DNA of 64,000 bases, from assembly GCF_020042345.1 (NCBI RefSeq), contig NZ_CP083387.1, forward strand, positions 3,472,001 to 3,536,000, written 5' to 3'. The notes beneath the pieces were generated by a model. It was not told where the DNA came from and made no database searches. It saw only the letters and a program-made list of their open reading frames with translations. Below are positions 41,769 to 49,112 of the stretch, one piece after another; position 1 is the stretch's first letter, and every line of letters starts with the position of its first letter. This stretch comes from Arachidicoccus terrestris. Lineage in GTDB: Bacteria; Bacteroidota; Bacteroidia; Chitinophagales; Chitinophagaceae. The translations under genes and the position numbers were made by a program.

Positions 41769-42254
41769 ATGGAGAAACATTACCAATTTGCATATGATTA
41801 CTTTGATTCAATAGATGACTTAACGCCTGAGGAAAATGCTTTAATACAGCGTGCCAGACAGCGGGCGCATCATGCCTATGTACCCTATTCAAATTTTGGG
41901 GTCGCTGCCGTCGGATTGCTGGAAAACGGTATGATTGTAGAAAGTACCAATCAGGAGAACGCCAGCTATCCGGTTGGTATTTGCGCCGAAAGAGTATTGC
42001 TTTCGACTATTTCTTCTGTTCATCCTGACATCCGTTTATTAAAGATGGCCATAAGTTATTATAATCCCGGCGGTAAGGACCAGGCGCCGATTGCCCCATG
42101 TGGCATGTGCCGGCAGGCACTGCAGGAGCAGCAGTTGCGGTTTGGGCAACCCGTGCTTTTGCTGTTGTCGGGACAAGAGGGCAGTGTCATCCGGGTGAAG
42201 GATTCCATGGATCTGCTGCCGTTTCATTTTTCCGCAACAGACTTGAGAGGATAA
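41769..42254 (+). CDS. cdd: cytidine deaminase
   Basis: The 161-residue protein has the zinc-dependent deaminase motifs: HAYVPYSNFGVAAVGLLENG, then NQENASYPVGICAERVLLS with the zinc Cys and catalytic Glu, and PIAPCGMCRQALQE with the other two zinc cysteines. It converts cytidine or deoxycytidine to uridine or deoxyuridine in pyrimidine salvage. Length is somewhat above the 130-residue homotetrameric type owing to an N-terminal extension. It is convergent with ispE. Confidence 0.95.
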   Translation: MEKHYQFAYDYFDSIDDLTPEENALIQRARQRAHHAYVPYSNFGVAAVGLLENGMIVESTNQENASYPVGICAERVLLSTISSVHPDIRLLKMAISYYNPGGKDQAPIAPCGMCRQALQEQQLRFGQPVLLLLSGQEGSVIRVKDSMDLLPFHFSATDLRG

Positions 42255-42284
42255 AGTGTTTCCCGTTTTTGGGTGGTATACTGT

Positions 42285-43202
42285 TTATAATTGCCAGCTA
42301 CCCACATAATAATTTTCAAAGGGAAGAAGGGCTTCCTCAACCGGGGTGTTTGCTGTTTTAAAGATACCAAATACTGAGCTGCCTGAGCCAGTCATGCTGG
42401 CATATGCCGCTCCGAGATCATATAACGTCTGCTTGATTTCTTTGATGGCTGGAAACTGCCTGAAAACGGCATGTTCGAATTGATTATGAAGCTGTCCGGA
42501 CCAGTTTTCAGGGCCTGATCCTATGATCTGTAGTAAAATTTCCCGGGTTGGCCCTGCCTGAGGCTTTATTTGCTTGAAAGCCGTTGCCGTCGGTACATGG
42601 ATATGGGGACATACAAGTAGCAAGGTATAGCCTTCGAGCGATAATGGCGCAGAAACAAGTATTTCTCCCTTTCCGGTTGCTACCTGAGGCTCATTTTTAA
42701 TAAAAAAAGGGCAGTCACTGCCCAGCTTGTCTGCATAAGCATGCAATTGTTTTTCCGACAGCTGCAGGTTGCCCAATTGGTTTAATATTTTGAGCGTAGC
42801 GGCGCCGTCGGCGCTACCTCCTCCGAGTCCGGCGCCCATAGGTACACTTTTATGCAAATGCATGGCTACCGGCAGAAGCGCAGGGTAATCTGTTTTAAGC
42901 AATTTGTATGCCTTAACACACAGATTGCTCTCTAATGAGCCCTGTACAGGGAGCCCCGAGGCGCTATATTTAATCGGGAGCCCTGGAATGTCGGAGGGCT
43001 GAAAATCAGCTTCGGCGGGTGGCAGCTTCTTGGCCCATAATGAAGAATCTGTTATCTGCGTACGCGCAGACATCGGGATGATCTCTAGGCTATCGGAAAA
43101 GGGAATAGGATAGAAAAAGGTCAATAGATCATGAAAGCCATCGCTTCTTTTGGCTGTAATATAGAGTCCCAGATTAATTTTTGCGCCCGGTGAGACAATC
43201 AT
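42285..43202 (-). CDS. ispE: 4-diphosphocytidyl-2-C-methyl-D-erythritol kinase
   Basis: The 305-residue GHMP kinase begins SPGAKINLGLYITAKRSDGF, the IspE N-terminal signature, and carries the ATP loop PMGAGLGGGSADGAATL. The C-terminal AAYASMTGSGSSVFGIF is the third GHMP motif. It phosphorylates CDP-ME in the methylerythritol phosphate route to isoprenoids. It follows the DUF151 gene on the same strand, 26 bases apart, so the two are likely cotranscribed. Confidence 0.94.
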   Translation of the reverse strand: MIVSPGAKINLGLYITAKRSDGFHDLLTFFYPIPFSDSLEIIPMSARTQITDSSLWAKKLPPAEADFQPSDIPGLPIKYSASGLPVQGSLESNLCVKAYKLLKTDYPALLPVAMHLHKSVPMGAGLGGGSADGAATLKILNQLGNLQLSEKQLHAYADKLGSDCPFFIKNEPQVATGKGEILVSAPLSLEGYTLLLVCPHIHVPTATAFKQIKPQAGPTREILLQIIGSGPENWSGQLHNQFEHAVFRQFPAIKEIKQTLYDLGAAYASMTGSGSSVFGIFKTANTPVEEALLPFENYYVGSWQL

Positions 43203-43228
43203 GGTTCCAGATTTTAATCGGATGACTG

Positions 43229-43822
43229 CTATTTGTTTTTACGCATATTGATCTCATCACGGATAGCAGCAGCCTTAATATAATCTTCAGCTTCCAATAC
43301 CTGATCCAGCATTTTCTGCAATTCAACTAAACTTAAATGAGAAAGATCATTTTCTTTTTTCTGTTCTTCCGGTTGACCGGCCGTATATGTTTCCGAGGTA
43401 CCTACGGATGAAGTATTCATTTCCAGCGAAGCGCTGTCCAGAATATGTTCATAGGTATAGATGGGACAGCCATAGCGAACTGCCAGGGCGATCGCATCAC
43501 TGGTACGGCTGTCAATTTCTGCAGATTGATGATCGTTCATACAAACCAGAGTCGCATAAAAGACACCCTCTTGCAAATCATTGATAATCACTTCCAGCAC
43601 TTCAATATTAAAGGCAGATGTAATATTTTTGATCAAGTCATGTGTCAAAGGACGGGTAGGCTTCATTCTTTCAAGGGCCACTGCGATAGCCTGTGCCTCA
43701 AAGCCGCCTATGACTATTGGCAATTTACGCAGCCCGTTTACCTCACCCAATACAACGGCATATGATTGAGTACCGGACATACTATGTGATAAGGCAATTA
43801 TTTCTAATTCAATCTTTTTCAT
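43229..43822 (-). CDS. bifunctional nuclease family protein (DUF151) with UVR motif
   Basis: The 197-residue protein has an N-terminal DUF151 domain (residues about 1-130; VVLGEVNGLRKLPIVIGGFE, MKPTRPLTHDLIKNI, DSRTSDAIALAVRYGCPIY). A short linker leads to a UvrB/UvrC-type motif (SLVELQKMLDQVLEAEDYI), a helical-pair element that binds partner proteins. Plant and archaeal relatives have nuclease activity on RNA and DNA. The combination is common in Bacteroidota but the cell role is unclear. It heads a unit with ispE. Confidence 0.85.
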   Translation of the reverse strand: MKKIELEIIALSHSMSGTQSYAVVLGEVNGLRKLPIVIGGFEAQAIAVALERMKPTRPLTHDLIKNITSAFNIEVLEVIINDLQEGVFYATLVCMNDHQSAEIDSRTSDAIALAVRYGCPIYTYEHILDSASLEMNTSSVGTSETYTAGQPEEQKKENDLSHLSLVELQKMLDQVLEAEDYIKAAAIRDEINMRKNK

Positions 43823-43856
43823 GCTTTCCTACCTTCTCTTTTTTCGAGTTGAACGA

Positions 43857-43864
43857 CAAAAATA
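43857..43864 (-). promoter_or_regulatory. -7 promoter element of the DUF151-ispE unit
   Basis: The minus strand reads TATTTTTG, an exact TAnnTTTG, 34 bases before the start codon. A TTTG lies 23 bases further upstream, slightly more than the usual spacing. Confidence 0.45.
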
Positions 43865-43965
43865 AAAAAATCAGCGCGGAATCCTTACAAATTGGCACAC
43901 AAAAAACAATAACCTCTGTATTATCCAATTATATTACATCATTTAGGGGCATTTTGCGGATGCTC

Positions 43966-43980
43966 ATGTTAATATAACAT
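43966..43980. promoter_or_regulatory. perfect palindrome upstream of the fucose cluster, candidate operator
   Basis: ATGTTA-ATA-TAACAT is a perfect 6+6 inverted repeat around a 3-base centre, about 98 bases before fucP. Such short symmetric sites are typical for GntR/FadR-type or similar dimeric repressors. No regulator gene is encoded next to the cluster. Confidence 0.45.
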
Positions 43981-44077
43981 AAGAATTGGCCAAGAAATGA
44001 CATCAGATTACTGAATTATTATAATTACTTTGGATATCAAAATCGGACTTAATTCCTAACTTACCCAAAATTGTAAT

Positions 44078-45307
44078 ATGTCAAAAAATAAGTATCTATT
44101 TGCTTTTGCACTGGTTACTTCGCTATTCTTCATCTGGGGCTTCACTTATGGCCTCCTGGATGTCCTCAATAAGCATTTTCAGGAAACGTTGCAGGTGACC
44201 AAAACCCGGAGCACACTGTTGCAGGCTGCTTATTTTGGTGCTTATTTTTTGATGGGTCTTATTGGCGTCTTTGTAAATAAGTTTGATTACAAAAAAGGGA
44301 TCATTTTTGGACTGTTGCTCTTCGCTATCGGCGCCTTTCTGTTTTATCCGGCGGCAGAATCCTTTAATTTTAATTTCTTTTTGCTGGCATTGTTCATTCT
44401 GGCTGCCGGTTGCGGCTGCCTGGAAACAACCGCTAATCCTTATGTGACCGTCTTAGGAGATCCTGCCAGATCGGCGAATCGTCTGAACTTAAGCCAGTGT
44501 TTCAACGGCCTGGGATCTTTTTTCGGCCCTATCCTTGCCAGCCAGCTTTTTTTCTCTCATGGTAACAGCGATAACCTGGATTCGGTAAAGAGCGTTTATT
44601 TAGTTATTGGTGTTGTAGTTTTGGCGATTGCTTTCTTATTTATTAAGACAAAATTGCCGGAGATTAAGGAGGCGGAAGCCGAGCATCTGACCAGTGAAGA
44701 GGATAAAAAGCCATTGGGAGCCCATCCGCATTTTATCTTTGGCGTCGTAGCGCAGTTTTTTTATATCGCTGCTCAGGTTGGCGTAGCGGCTTTATTTATT
44801 AATTATTGTACTGAGAGCGGCCTTAAGATAGATAACGCGCTGGCATCTAAATTACTTTCTCTGGCTCTGATCTTATTTGCGGGAGGACGTTTTCTTGGAA
44901 CATTTCTTATGCGTACCATCGCCCCTCAGGTACTTTTGTCCATATATGCAATTGTAAATGTTGTGCTTTGTGGTGTCGTTTTATTACATATGGAATGGAT
45001 TTCCATCGGAGCACTCGTCGCTATATTCTTATTTGAATCTATTATGTTCCCGACAATTTTTGCTTTGGGAATCAAAGGGTTGGGCTCGCATACGAAGAAG
45101 GCGGCCTCATTTATGATTATGTCTATCGTTGGCGGAGCAATTGTTCCTTATGTTATGGGGATACTGGCCGATCGTTATTCCACCGCTGCGTCTTATGTGA
45201 TACCTATGGCATGTTTTCTGATCGTGGCCTGGTATGGATGGAAGGGATATAATAGTGGTATGGTAGATAGTGACACAGATGTAAAGGTGGATTTTGCCAA
45301 ACATTAG
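44078..45307 (+). CDS. fucP: L-fucose:H+ symporter FucP-like (MFS)
   Basis: The 409-residue MFS protein has 12 membrane segments and the FucP sequence pattern: SLFFIWGFTYGLLDVLNKHF at the first segments, then QAAYFGAYFLMGLIGVFVNK, and GCLETTANPYVTVLGDP in the middle with its conserved Glu and Asn. It brings L-fucose through the inner membrane with a proton. It opens a run of seven genes that together encode a full oxidative fucose pathway, with a mutarotase gene 29 bases downstream. Confidence 0.88.
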   Translation: MSKNKYLFAFALVTSLFFIWGFTYGLLDVLNKHFQETLQVTKTRSTLLQAAYFGAYFLMGLIGVFVNKFDYKKGIIFGLLLFAIGAFLFYPAAESFNFNFFLLALFILAAGCGCLETTANPYVTVLGDPARSANRLNLSQCFNGLGSFFGPILASQLFFSHGNSDNLDSVKSVYLVIGVVVLAIAFLFIKTKLPEIKEAEAEHLTSEEDKKPLGAHPHFIFGVVAQFFYIAAQVGVAALFINYCTESGLKIDNALASKLLSLALILFAGGRFLGTFLMRTIAPQVLLSIYAIVNVVLCGVVLLHMEWISIGALVAIFLFESIMFPTIFALGIKGLGSHTKKAASFMIMSIVGGAIVPYVMGILADRYSTAASYVIPMACFLIVAWYGWKGYNSGMVDSDTDVKVDFAKH

Positions 45308-45336
45308 TTTAACAGGAGAAAATAATAGAAAAGATT

Positions 45337-45672
45337 ATGAGAACATATGCTTTAGCATTGGATTTAAAGGATGATCCGGCTCTAATTAGAGAATATGAGG
45401 CCTATCACAAAAATGTCTGGCCAGAGGTACTGACGAGTATAAAAGAGAGCGGCATTCAGTTTATGCAAATATACAGAACAGGTAATCGGCTTTTTATGCA
45501 GATGACTGTAAACGACCGTTTCAGCTTTGAAAAGAAGGCTGCCGCTGACAATGCTAATCCAAAAGTAATAGAATGGGAAGAACTGATGTGGAAGTATCAG
45601 CAGGGACTTCCCGGGGCGGCGCCGGGTCAAAAATGGATATTGATGGAAGAGATATTTTCTCTGGAAGTCTAA
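45337..45672 (+). CDS. sugar mutarotase, RhaM-type (probable L-fucose mutarotase)
   Basis: The 111-residue protein matches the L-rhamnose mutarotase family (DUF718): YALALDLKDDPALIREYEAY, HKNVWPEVLTSIKESGIQFM with the catalytic His, then YRTGNRLFMQM and a C-terminal WEELMWKYQ. It interconverts anomers of a 6-deoxy sugar. RhaM-type proteins in fucose clusters of other bacteria act on L-fucose, and the neighbours favour that here. It is not related to FucU. Confidence 0.8.
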   Translation: MRTYALALDLKDDPALIREYEAYHKNVWPEVLTSIKESGIQFMQIYRTGNRLFMQMTVNDRFSFEKKAAADNANPKVIEWEELMWKYQQGLPGAAPGQKWILMEEIFSLEV

Positions 45673-45717
45673 CTTAAGATGTTTAACGTAAAACACTAAT
45701 TTTATAAAGAACAGTAT

Positions 45718-46485
45718 ATGAAGTTTAGTTTGACAGGCAAAAATGCGTTGGTGACAGGTGCCGGCAGCGGGATTGGCCAGGCTACCGCGCTCAGTTTTGC
45801 CCAGGCAGGTGCTCATGTTTGGATTGTGGATCTGAATGAGCCGGGTGCAAGAGAAACAGAAAGACAAATTAAAGAAAAGGGTGGAAAAGCCAGTGTGCTT
45901 CTGGTCAATGTTACAGATCAGGCAGCTGTTGAGAAAGCGTACGCCTCACCTGAAACAATCGACATTTTAGTCAATAGCGCAGGCGTCTCCCATATTGGTA
46001 ATCTGGTCGGTACAACTGAGGCGGATTTTGACCGGATCTATCAGGTGAATGTAAAAGGTGTGTATCTCTCTATGCAGGCTGCGATAAATCGTATGCTGGA
46101 AACAAAAAAAGGTGTGATCTTAAACCTGGCCTCCATTGCTTCCAGCGTAGGTATCCCTGATCGTTTTGCCTATTCTATGAGCAAAGGTGCGGTACTGGCT
46201 ATGACGTTATCTGTCGCCAAAGATTATGTGAAACAGGGAATCCGTTGTAACTGCATTTCTCCGGCAAGGGTTCATACGCCATTTGTGGATGGTTTTTTAG
46301 CAAAGAACTATCCCGGCAAAGAACAAGAAATGTTTGAGAAACTTTCCGCCACACAGCCAATTGGCCGTATGGCCACGCCGACGGAGATTGCAGATCTGAT
46401 TTTATATTTATGCAGTGATGAAGCAGGCTTTATTACTGGTTGTGATTATCCCATCGATGGCGGCTTTATTAAATTGAATAATTAA
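45718..46485 (+). CDS. SDR dehydrogenase, probable 2-keto-3-deoxy-L-fuconate dehydrogenase
   Basis: The 255-residue short-chain dehydrogenase has the NAD motif VTGAGSGIGQATALSFAQAG with an Asp favouring NAD (VWIVDLNE), NSAG, and a catalytic SIASSVGIPDRFAYSMSKGA (Ser, Tyr, Lys). RCNCISPARVHTPFVDG resembles the DHRS6/BDH2-type group that includes known 2-keto-3-deoxy-L-fuconate dehydrogenases. It would oxidise C4 to give 2,4-diketo-3-deoxy-L-fuconate. Specificity is inferred from resemblance plus cluster context. Confidence 0.75.
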   Translation: MKFSLTGKNALVTGAGSGIGQATALSFAQAGAHVWIVDLNEPGARETERQIKEKGGKASVLLVNVTDQAAVEKAYASPETIDILVNSAGVSHIGNLVGTTEADFDRIYQVNVKGVYLSMQAAINRMLETKKGVILNLASIASSVGIPDRFAYSMSKGAVLAMTLSVAKDYVKQGIRCNCISPARVHTPFVDGFLAKNYPGKEQEMFEKLSATQPIGRMATPTEIADLILYLCSDEAGFITGCDYPIDGGFIKLNN

Positions 46486-46564
46486 TACATGAAAAATATG
46501 TATGGGATGTCGAACGTCGAAATGCGTGCTTCCATACTTCCAGGAAAGAAAAATAAGTAAAAAT

Positions 46565-47425
46565 ATGAAACTGATAAGATTTGGTGCAGTAGGTCAGGAA
46601 AAGACCGGTGTTTTAATAGGAGACAAACGTTATGATACTTCTGGGTTTGGACAGGATTATAATGAACAATTCTTTGAGAATGGCGGATTGGAAAAACTGG
46701 CTGCTTATATAAAAGAAAATGAGGGAAAACTGACAGAAGTCGCAGATAATGAAAGGTGGGGTAGTGCAGTAGCCCGGCCATCGAAAATTATTTGTATTGG
46801 ACTGAATTATGCAAAGCATGCAGCAGAGACTGGTGCCCAGATTCCTAAAGAACCGATTGTGTTTTTTAAAGCAACGACAGCACTCTGTGGTCCTTTTGAT
46901 AATGTCATCATACCAAAAGGCTCTGTAAAAACAGACTGGGAAGTAGAGCTGGCGGTGGTTATTGGTAAAAAAGCCTCCTATGTGGAGGAGGATGAAGCGT
47001 TGGACTATGTAGCGGGTTATGCGCTTCTCAATGATTATAGCGAAAGAGAATTTCAGATTGAAAGGGGCGGCCAATGGGTAAAAGGCAAGGGTTGCGATAC
47101 ATTTGCGCCTTTAGGCCCATATGTGGCTACAAAGGACGAAATTGCCGATCCAAATAATCTGCATCTCTGGTTAGACGTCAATGGCAAAAGGCTGCAGGAC
47201 TCTTCCACCTCTGACTTTATTTTTAATGTCCAGCAATTGGTGAGTTACCTGAGCCAGTTTATGACACTGTTGCCAGGAGATGTGATTTCCACGGGTACTC
47301 CGGCAGGTGTCGGCCTGGGGATGAACCCCGAGCCCTGGTACCTTAAACCGGGTGATACGGTGGAATTAGGTATAGAAGGATTGGGTAGCTCCAGACAAAC
47401 GGCAGTGTCTTATGGAAAGAATTGA
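46565..47425 (+). CDS. FAH-family hydrolase, probable 2,4-diketo-3-deoxy-L-fuconate hydrolase
   Basis: From the ATG at 46565 the protein is 286 residues; an in-frame ATG at 46502 would add an unrelated leader. The fumarylacetoacetase C-terminal domain is clear: IICIGLNYAKHAAETGAQIP, DWEVELAVVIGKKASYVEED (metal Glu), NDYSEREFQIERGGQWVKGK and the VISTGTPAGVGLGM end block. Family members with this context split 2,4-diketo-3-deoxy-L-fuconate into pyruvate and lactate. It overlaps the amidohydrolase gene by 14 bases. Confidence 0.82.
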   Translation: MKLIRFGAVGQEKTGVLIGDKRYDTSGFGQDYNEQFFENGGLEKLAAYIKENEGKLTEVADNERWGSAVARPSKIICIGLNYAKHAAETGAQIPKEPIVFFKATTALCGPFDNVIIPKGSVKTDWEVELAVVIGKKASYVEEDEALDYVAGYALLNDYSEREFQIERGGQWVKGKGCDTFAPLGPYVATKDEIADPNNLHLWLDVNGKRLQDSSTSDFIFNVQQLVSYLSQFMTLLPGDVISTGTPAGVGLGMNPEPWYLKPGDTVELGIEGLGSSRQTAVSYGKN

Positions 47426-48260
47426 TGCACATCAGCATTTCTGGATATACGATCCTGTGAGAGATAGCTGGATATCGGAGGATATGTCAAAGATCCGGCG
47501 AGATTTTTTGCCAGGCGATCTTGCGCCCTTACTGAAGGAAAATAAAATAGATGGCTGCATTGCTGTCCAGGCAGATCAGTCATTAAATGAAACAGATTTT
47601 CTGCTGTCACTGGCCGCTAAAAATAATTTTATTAAAGGGGTTGTCGGTTGGGTGGATATTAAAAGTAACGATCTCGATCAAACGCTTGCATTGTATGTCA
47701 ATCAGCCTTTACTTAAGGGCTTTCGCCATATTTTGCAGGGGGAAGAAGATATCCAGGCTTTTTTGAAAGATGGTCTTTTTGAGAATGGTGTTGCCCGTAT
47801 CCTTGACAAGGGGTATACCTATGATCTTTTGGTATATCATAACCAACTTGAAGGCCTTCTTCCCATGGTTAACCGCCTTTCGGAAAAAGGTGGACGAAGG
47901 CTGGTGCTGGATCATATGGGAAAGCCTGATCTAAGAACAGGCGATATCTTGAATTGGAAAAAAAATATTAGTCAGTTGGCAGCCAACAAGAATGTTTATT
48001 GTAAAGTATCAGGGTTGGTAACAGAGGCGGACTGGCTTCATTGGAAGCCAAAGGAACTTAAGGCAGTTTTAGACACTGTATTGGAGGCTTTCGGCCCAGA
48101 ACGTCTTTTGTTTGGCAGTGACTGGCCGGTATGCCTGCTTGCAACTAGTTATGCTAAATGGCTGGAGACATTGGCCGTTTATTTTGAAGGGTTCAGTGAG
48201 TCGCAAAGGGACGATATATTTGGCGGCAACGCGATCAGGTTCTACGATATTAATATTTAA
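47412..48260 (+). CDS. amidohydrolase, probable L-fuconolactonase
   Basis: The 282-residue amidohydrolase_2 protein starts RIDAHQHFWIYDPVRDSWI, with the HxH metal ligands right at the N terminus. Later ligands are in LVLDHMGKPD and LLFGSDWPVC (catalytic Asp). Such lactonases open L-fucono-lactone to L-fuconate. The gene overlaps the FAH hydrolase gene and precedes the fucose dehydrogenase gene by about 20 bases, typical of tight operon packing. Confidence 0.82.
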   Translation: MERIDAHQHFWIYDPVRDSWISEDMSKIRRDFLPGDLAPLLKENKIDGCIAVQADQSLNETDFLLSLAAKNNFIKGVVGWVDIKSNDLDQTLALYVNQPLLKGFRHILQGEEDIQAFLKDGLFENGVARILDKGYTYDLLVYHNQLEGLLPMVNRLSEKGGRRLVLDHMGKPDLRTGDILNWKKNISQLAANKNVYCKVSGLVTEADWLHWKPKELKAVLDTVLEAFGPERLLFGSDWPVCLLATSYAKWLETLAVYFEGFSESQRDDIFGGNAIRFYDINI

Positions 48261-48282
48261 TCAACATTTATAATTGCGTGTT

Positions 48283-49071
48283 ATGGATTTAGGATTGAAG
48301 GATAAAGTGGTTATTGTAACAGGTGGAGCGAAAGGTATCGGAGCAGCTATCGCTTTATTACTAGCTCAGGAAGGTGCCCAAGTTGTCATTGTGGGTAGAA
48401 AAGCGACCGACAATCAGAAGAAGCTCAATGAGATTATCCAGGCTGGCGGTAGAGGTTATGCGATCGAAGCGGAGCTCAATAACCCGGAAAATAGTAAAAA
48501 GGTCATAGATGAGGTGTTGAAAGCATTTGGGAGGATCGATGGTATTGTCAATAATGCCGGCCATAATGACGGTGTTGGACTGGAGAAAGGCAGCTATGAG
48601 GGTTTTATTGAATCGATACACAAAAATGTTGTCCATTATTACTTATTGGTTCATTACGCATTACCAGCGCTAATCGCCTCTAAGGGTAGTATTGTTAATA
48701 TCTCTTCAAAAACCGCAGAGGTAGGCCAGGGCAATACGTCCGGCTATGCAGCGGCCAATGGCGCAAGAAATGCCCTGACAAGAGAATGGGCAGTGGAATT
48801 GCTCAAATACCAGATTCGGGTTAATGCTATTGTGGTGGCAGAGTGCTGGACGCCTCAATACGAACAGTGGATTAAGGCCCTGCCTGATTCTGAGGAAAAA
48901 CTCGCCGATATCACCAGCAGGATTCCTCTGGGTAACCGGATGACCACTGCGGAAGAGATTGCCAATACTACGGCATTTCTACTATCGGAAAAATCATCAC
49001 ATACAACCGGACAATTGCTCCATATAGATGGCGGGTACGTGCATCTGGACCGGGCACTGGCCAATGCCTGA
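48283..49071 (+). CDS. SDR dehydrogenase, probable L-fucose dehydrogenase
   Basis: From the ATG at 48283 the protein is 262 residues; a TTG three codons earlier is less likely. It has VIVTGGAKGIGAAIALLLAQ, NNAGHNDGVG and the active-site NISSKTAEVGQGNTSGYAAA; Tyr is present, but the residue four later is Asn (YAAAN) instead of the usual Lys. ECWTPQYEQWIKALPDSEEK is specific for the fucose dehydrogenase/HSD17B14-like group. It would oxidise L-fucose C1 to the lactone with NAD(P). The altered YxxxK position deserves a check, since it may slow or change catalysis. Confidence 0.75.
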   Translation: MDLGLKDKVVIVTGGAKGIGAAIALLLAQEGAQVVIVGRKATDNQKKLNEIIQAGGRGYAIEAELNNPENSKKVIDEVLKAFGRIDGIVNNAGHNDGVGLEKGSYEGFIESIHKNVVHYYLLVHYALPALIASKGSIVNISSKTAEVGQGNTSGYAAANGARNALTREWAVELLKYQIRVNAIVVAECWTPQYEQWIKALPDSEEKLADITSRIPLGNRMTTAEEIANTTAFLLSEKSSHTTGQLLHIDGGYVHLDRALANA

Positions 49072-49112
49072 TAGTAAGGCAACAACTTTGATCATTAAAT
49101 AAACTATATAAG

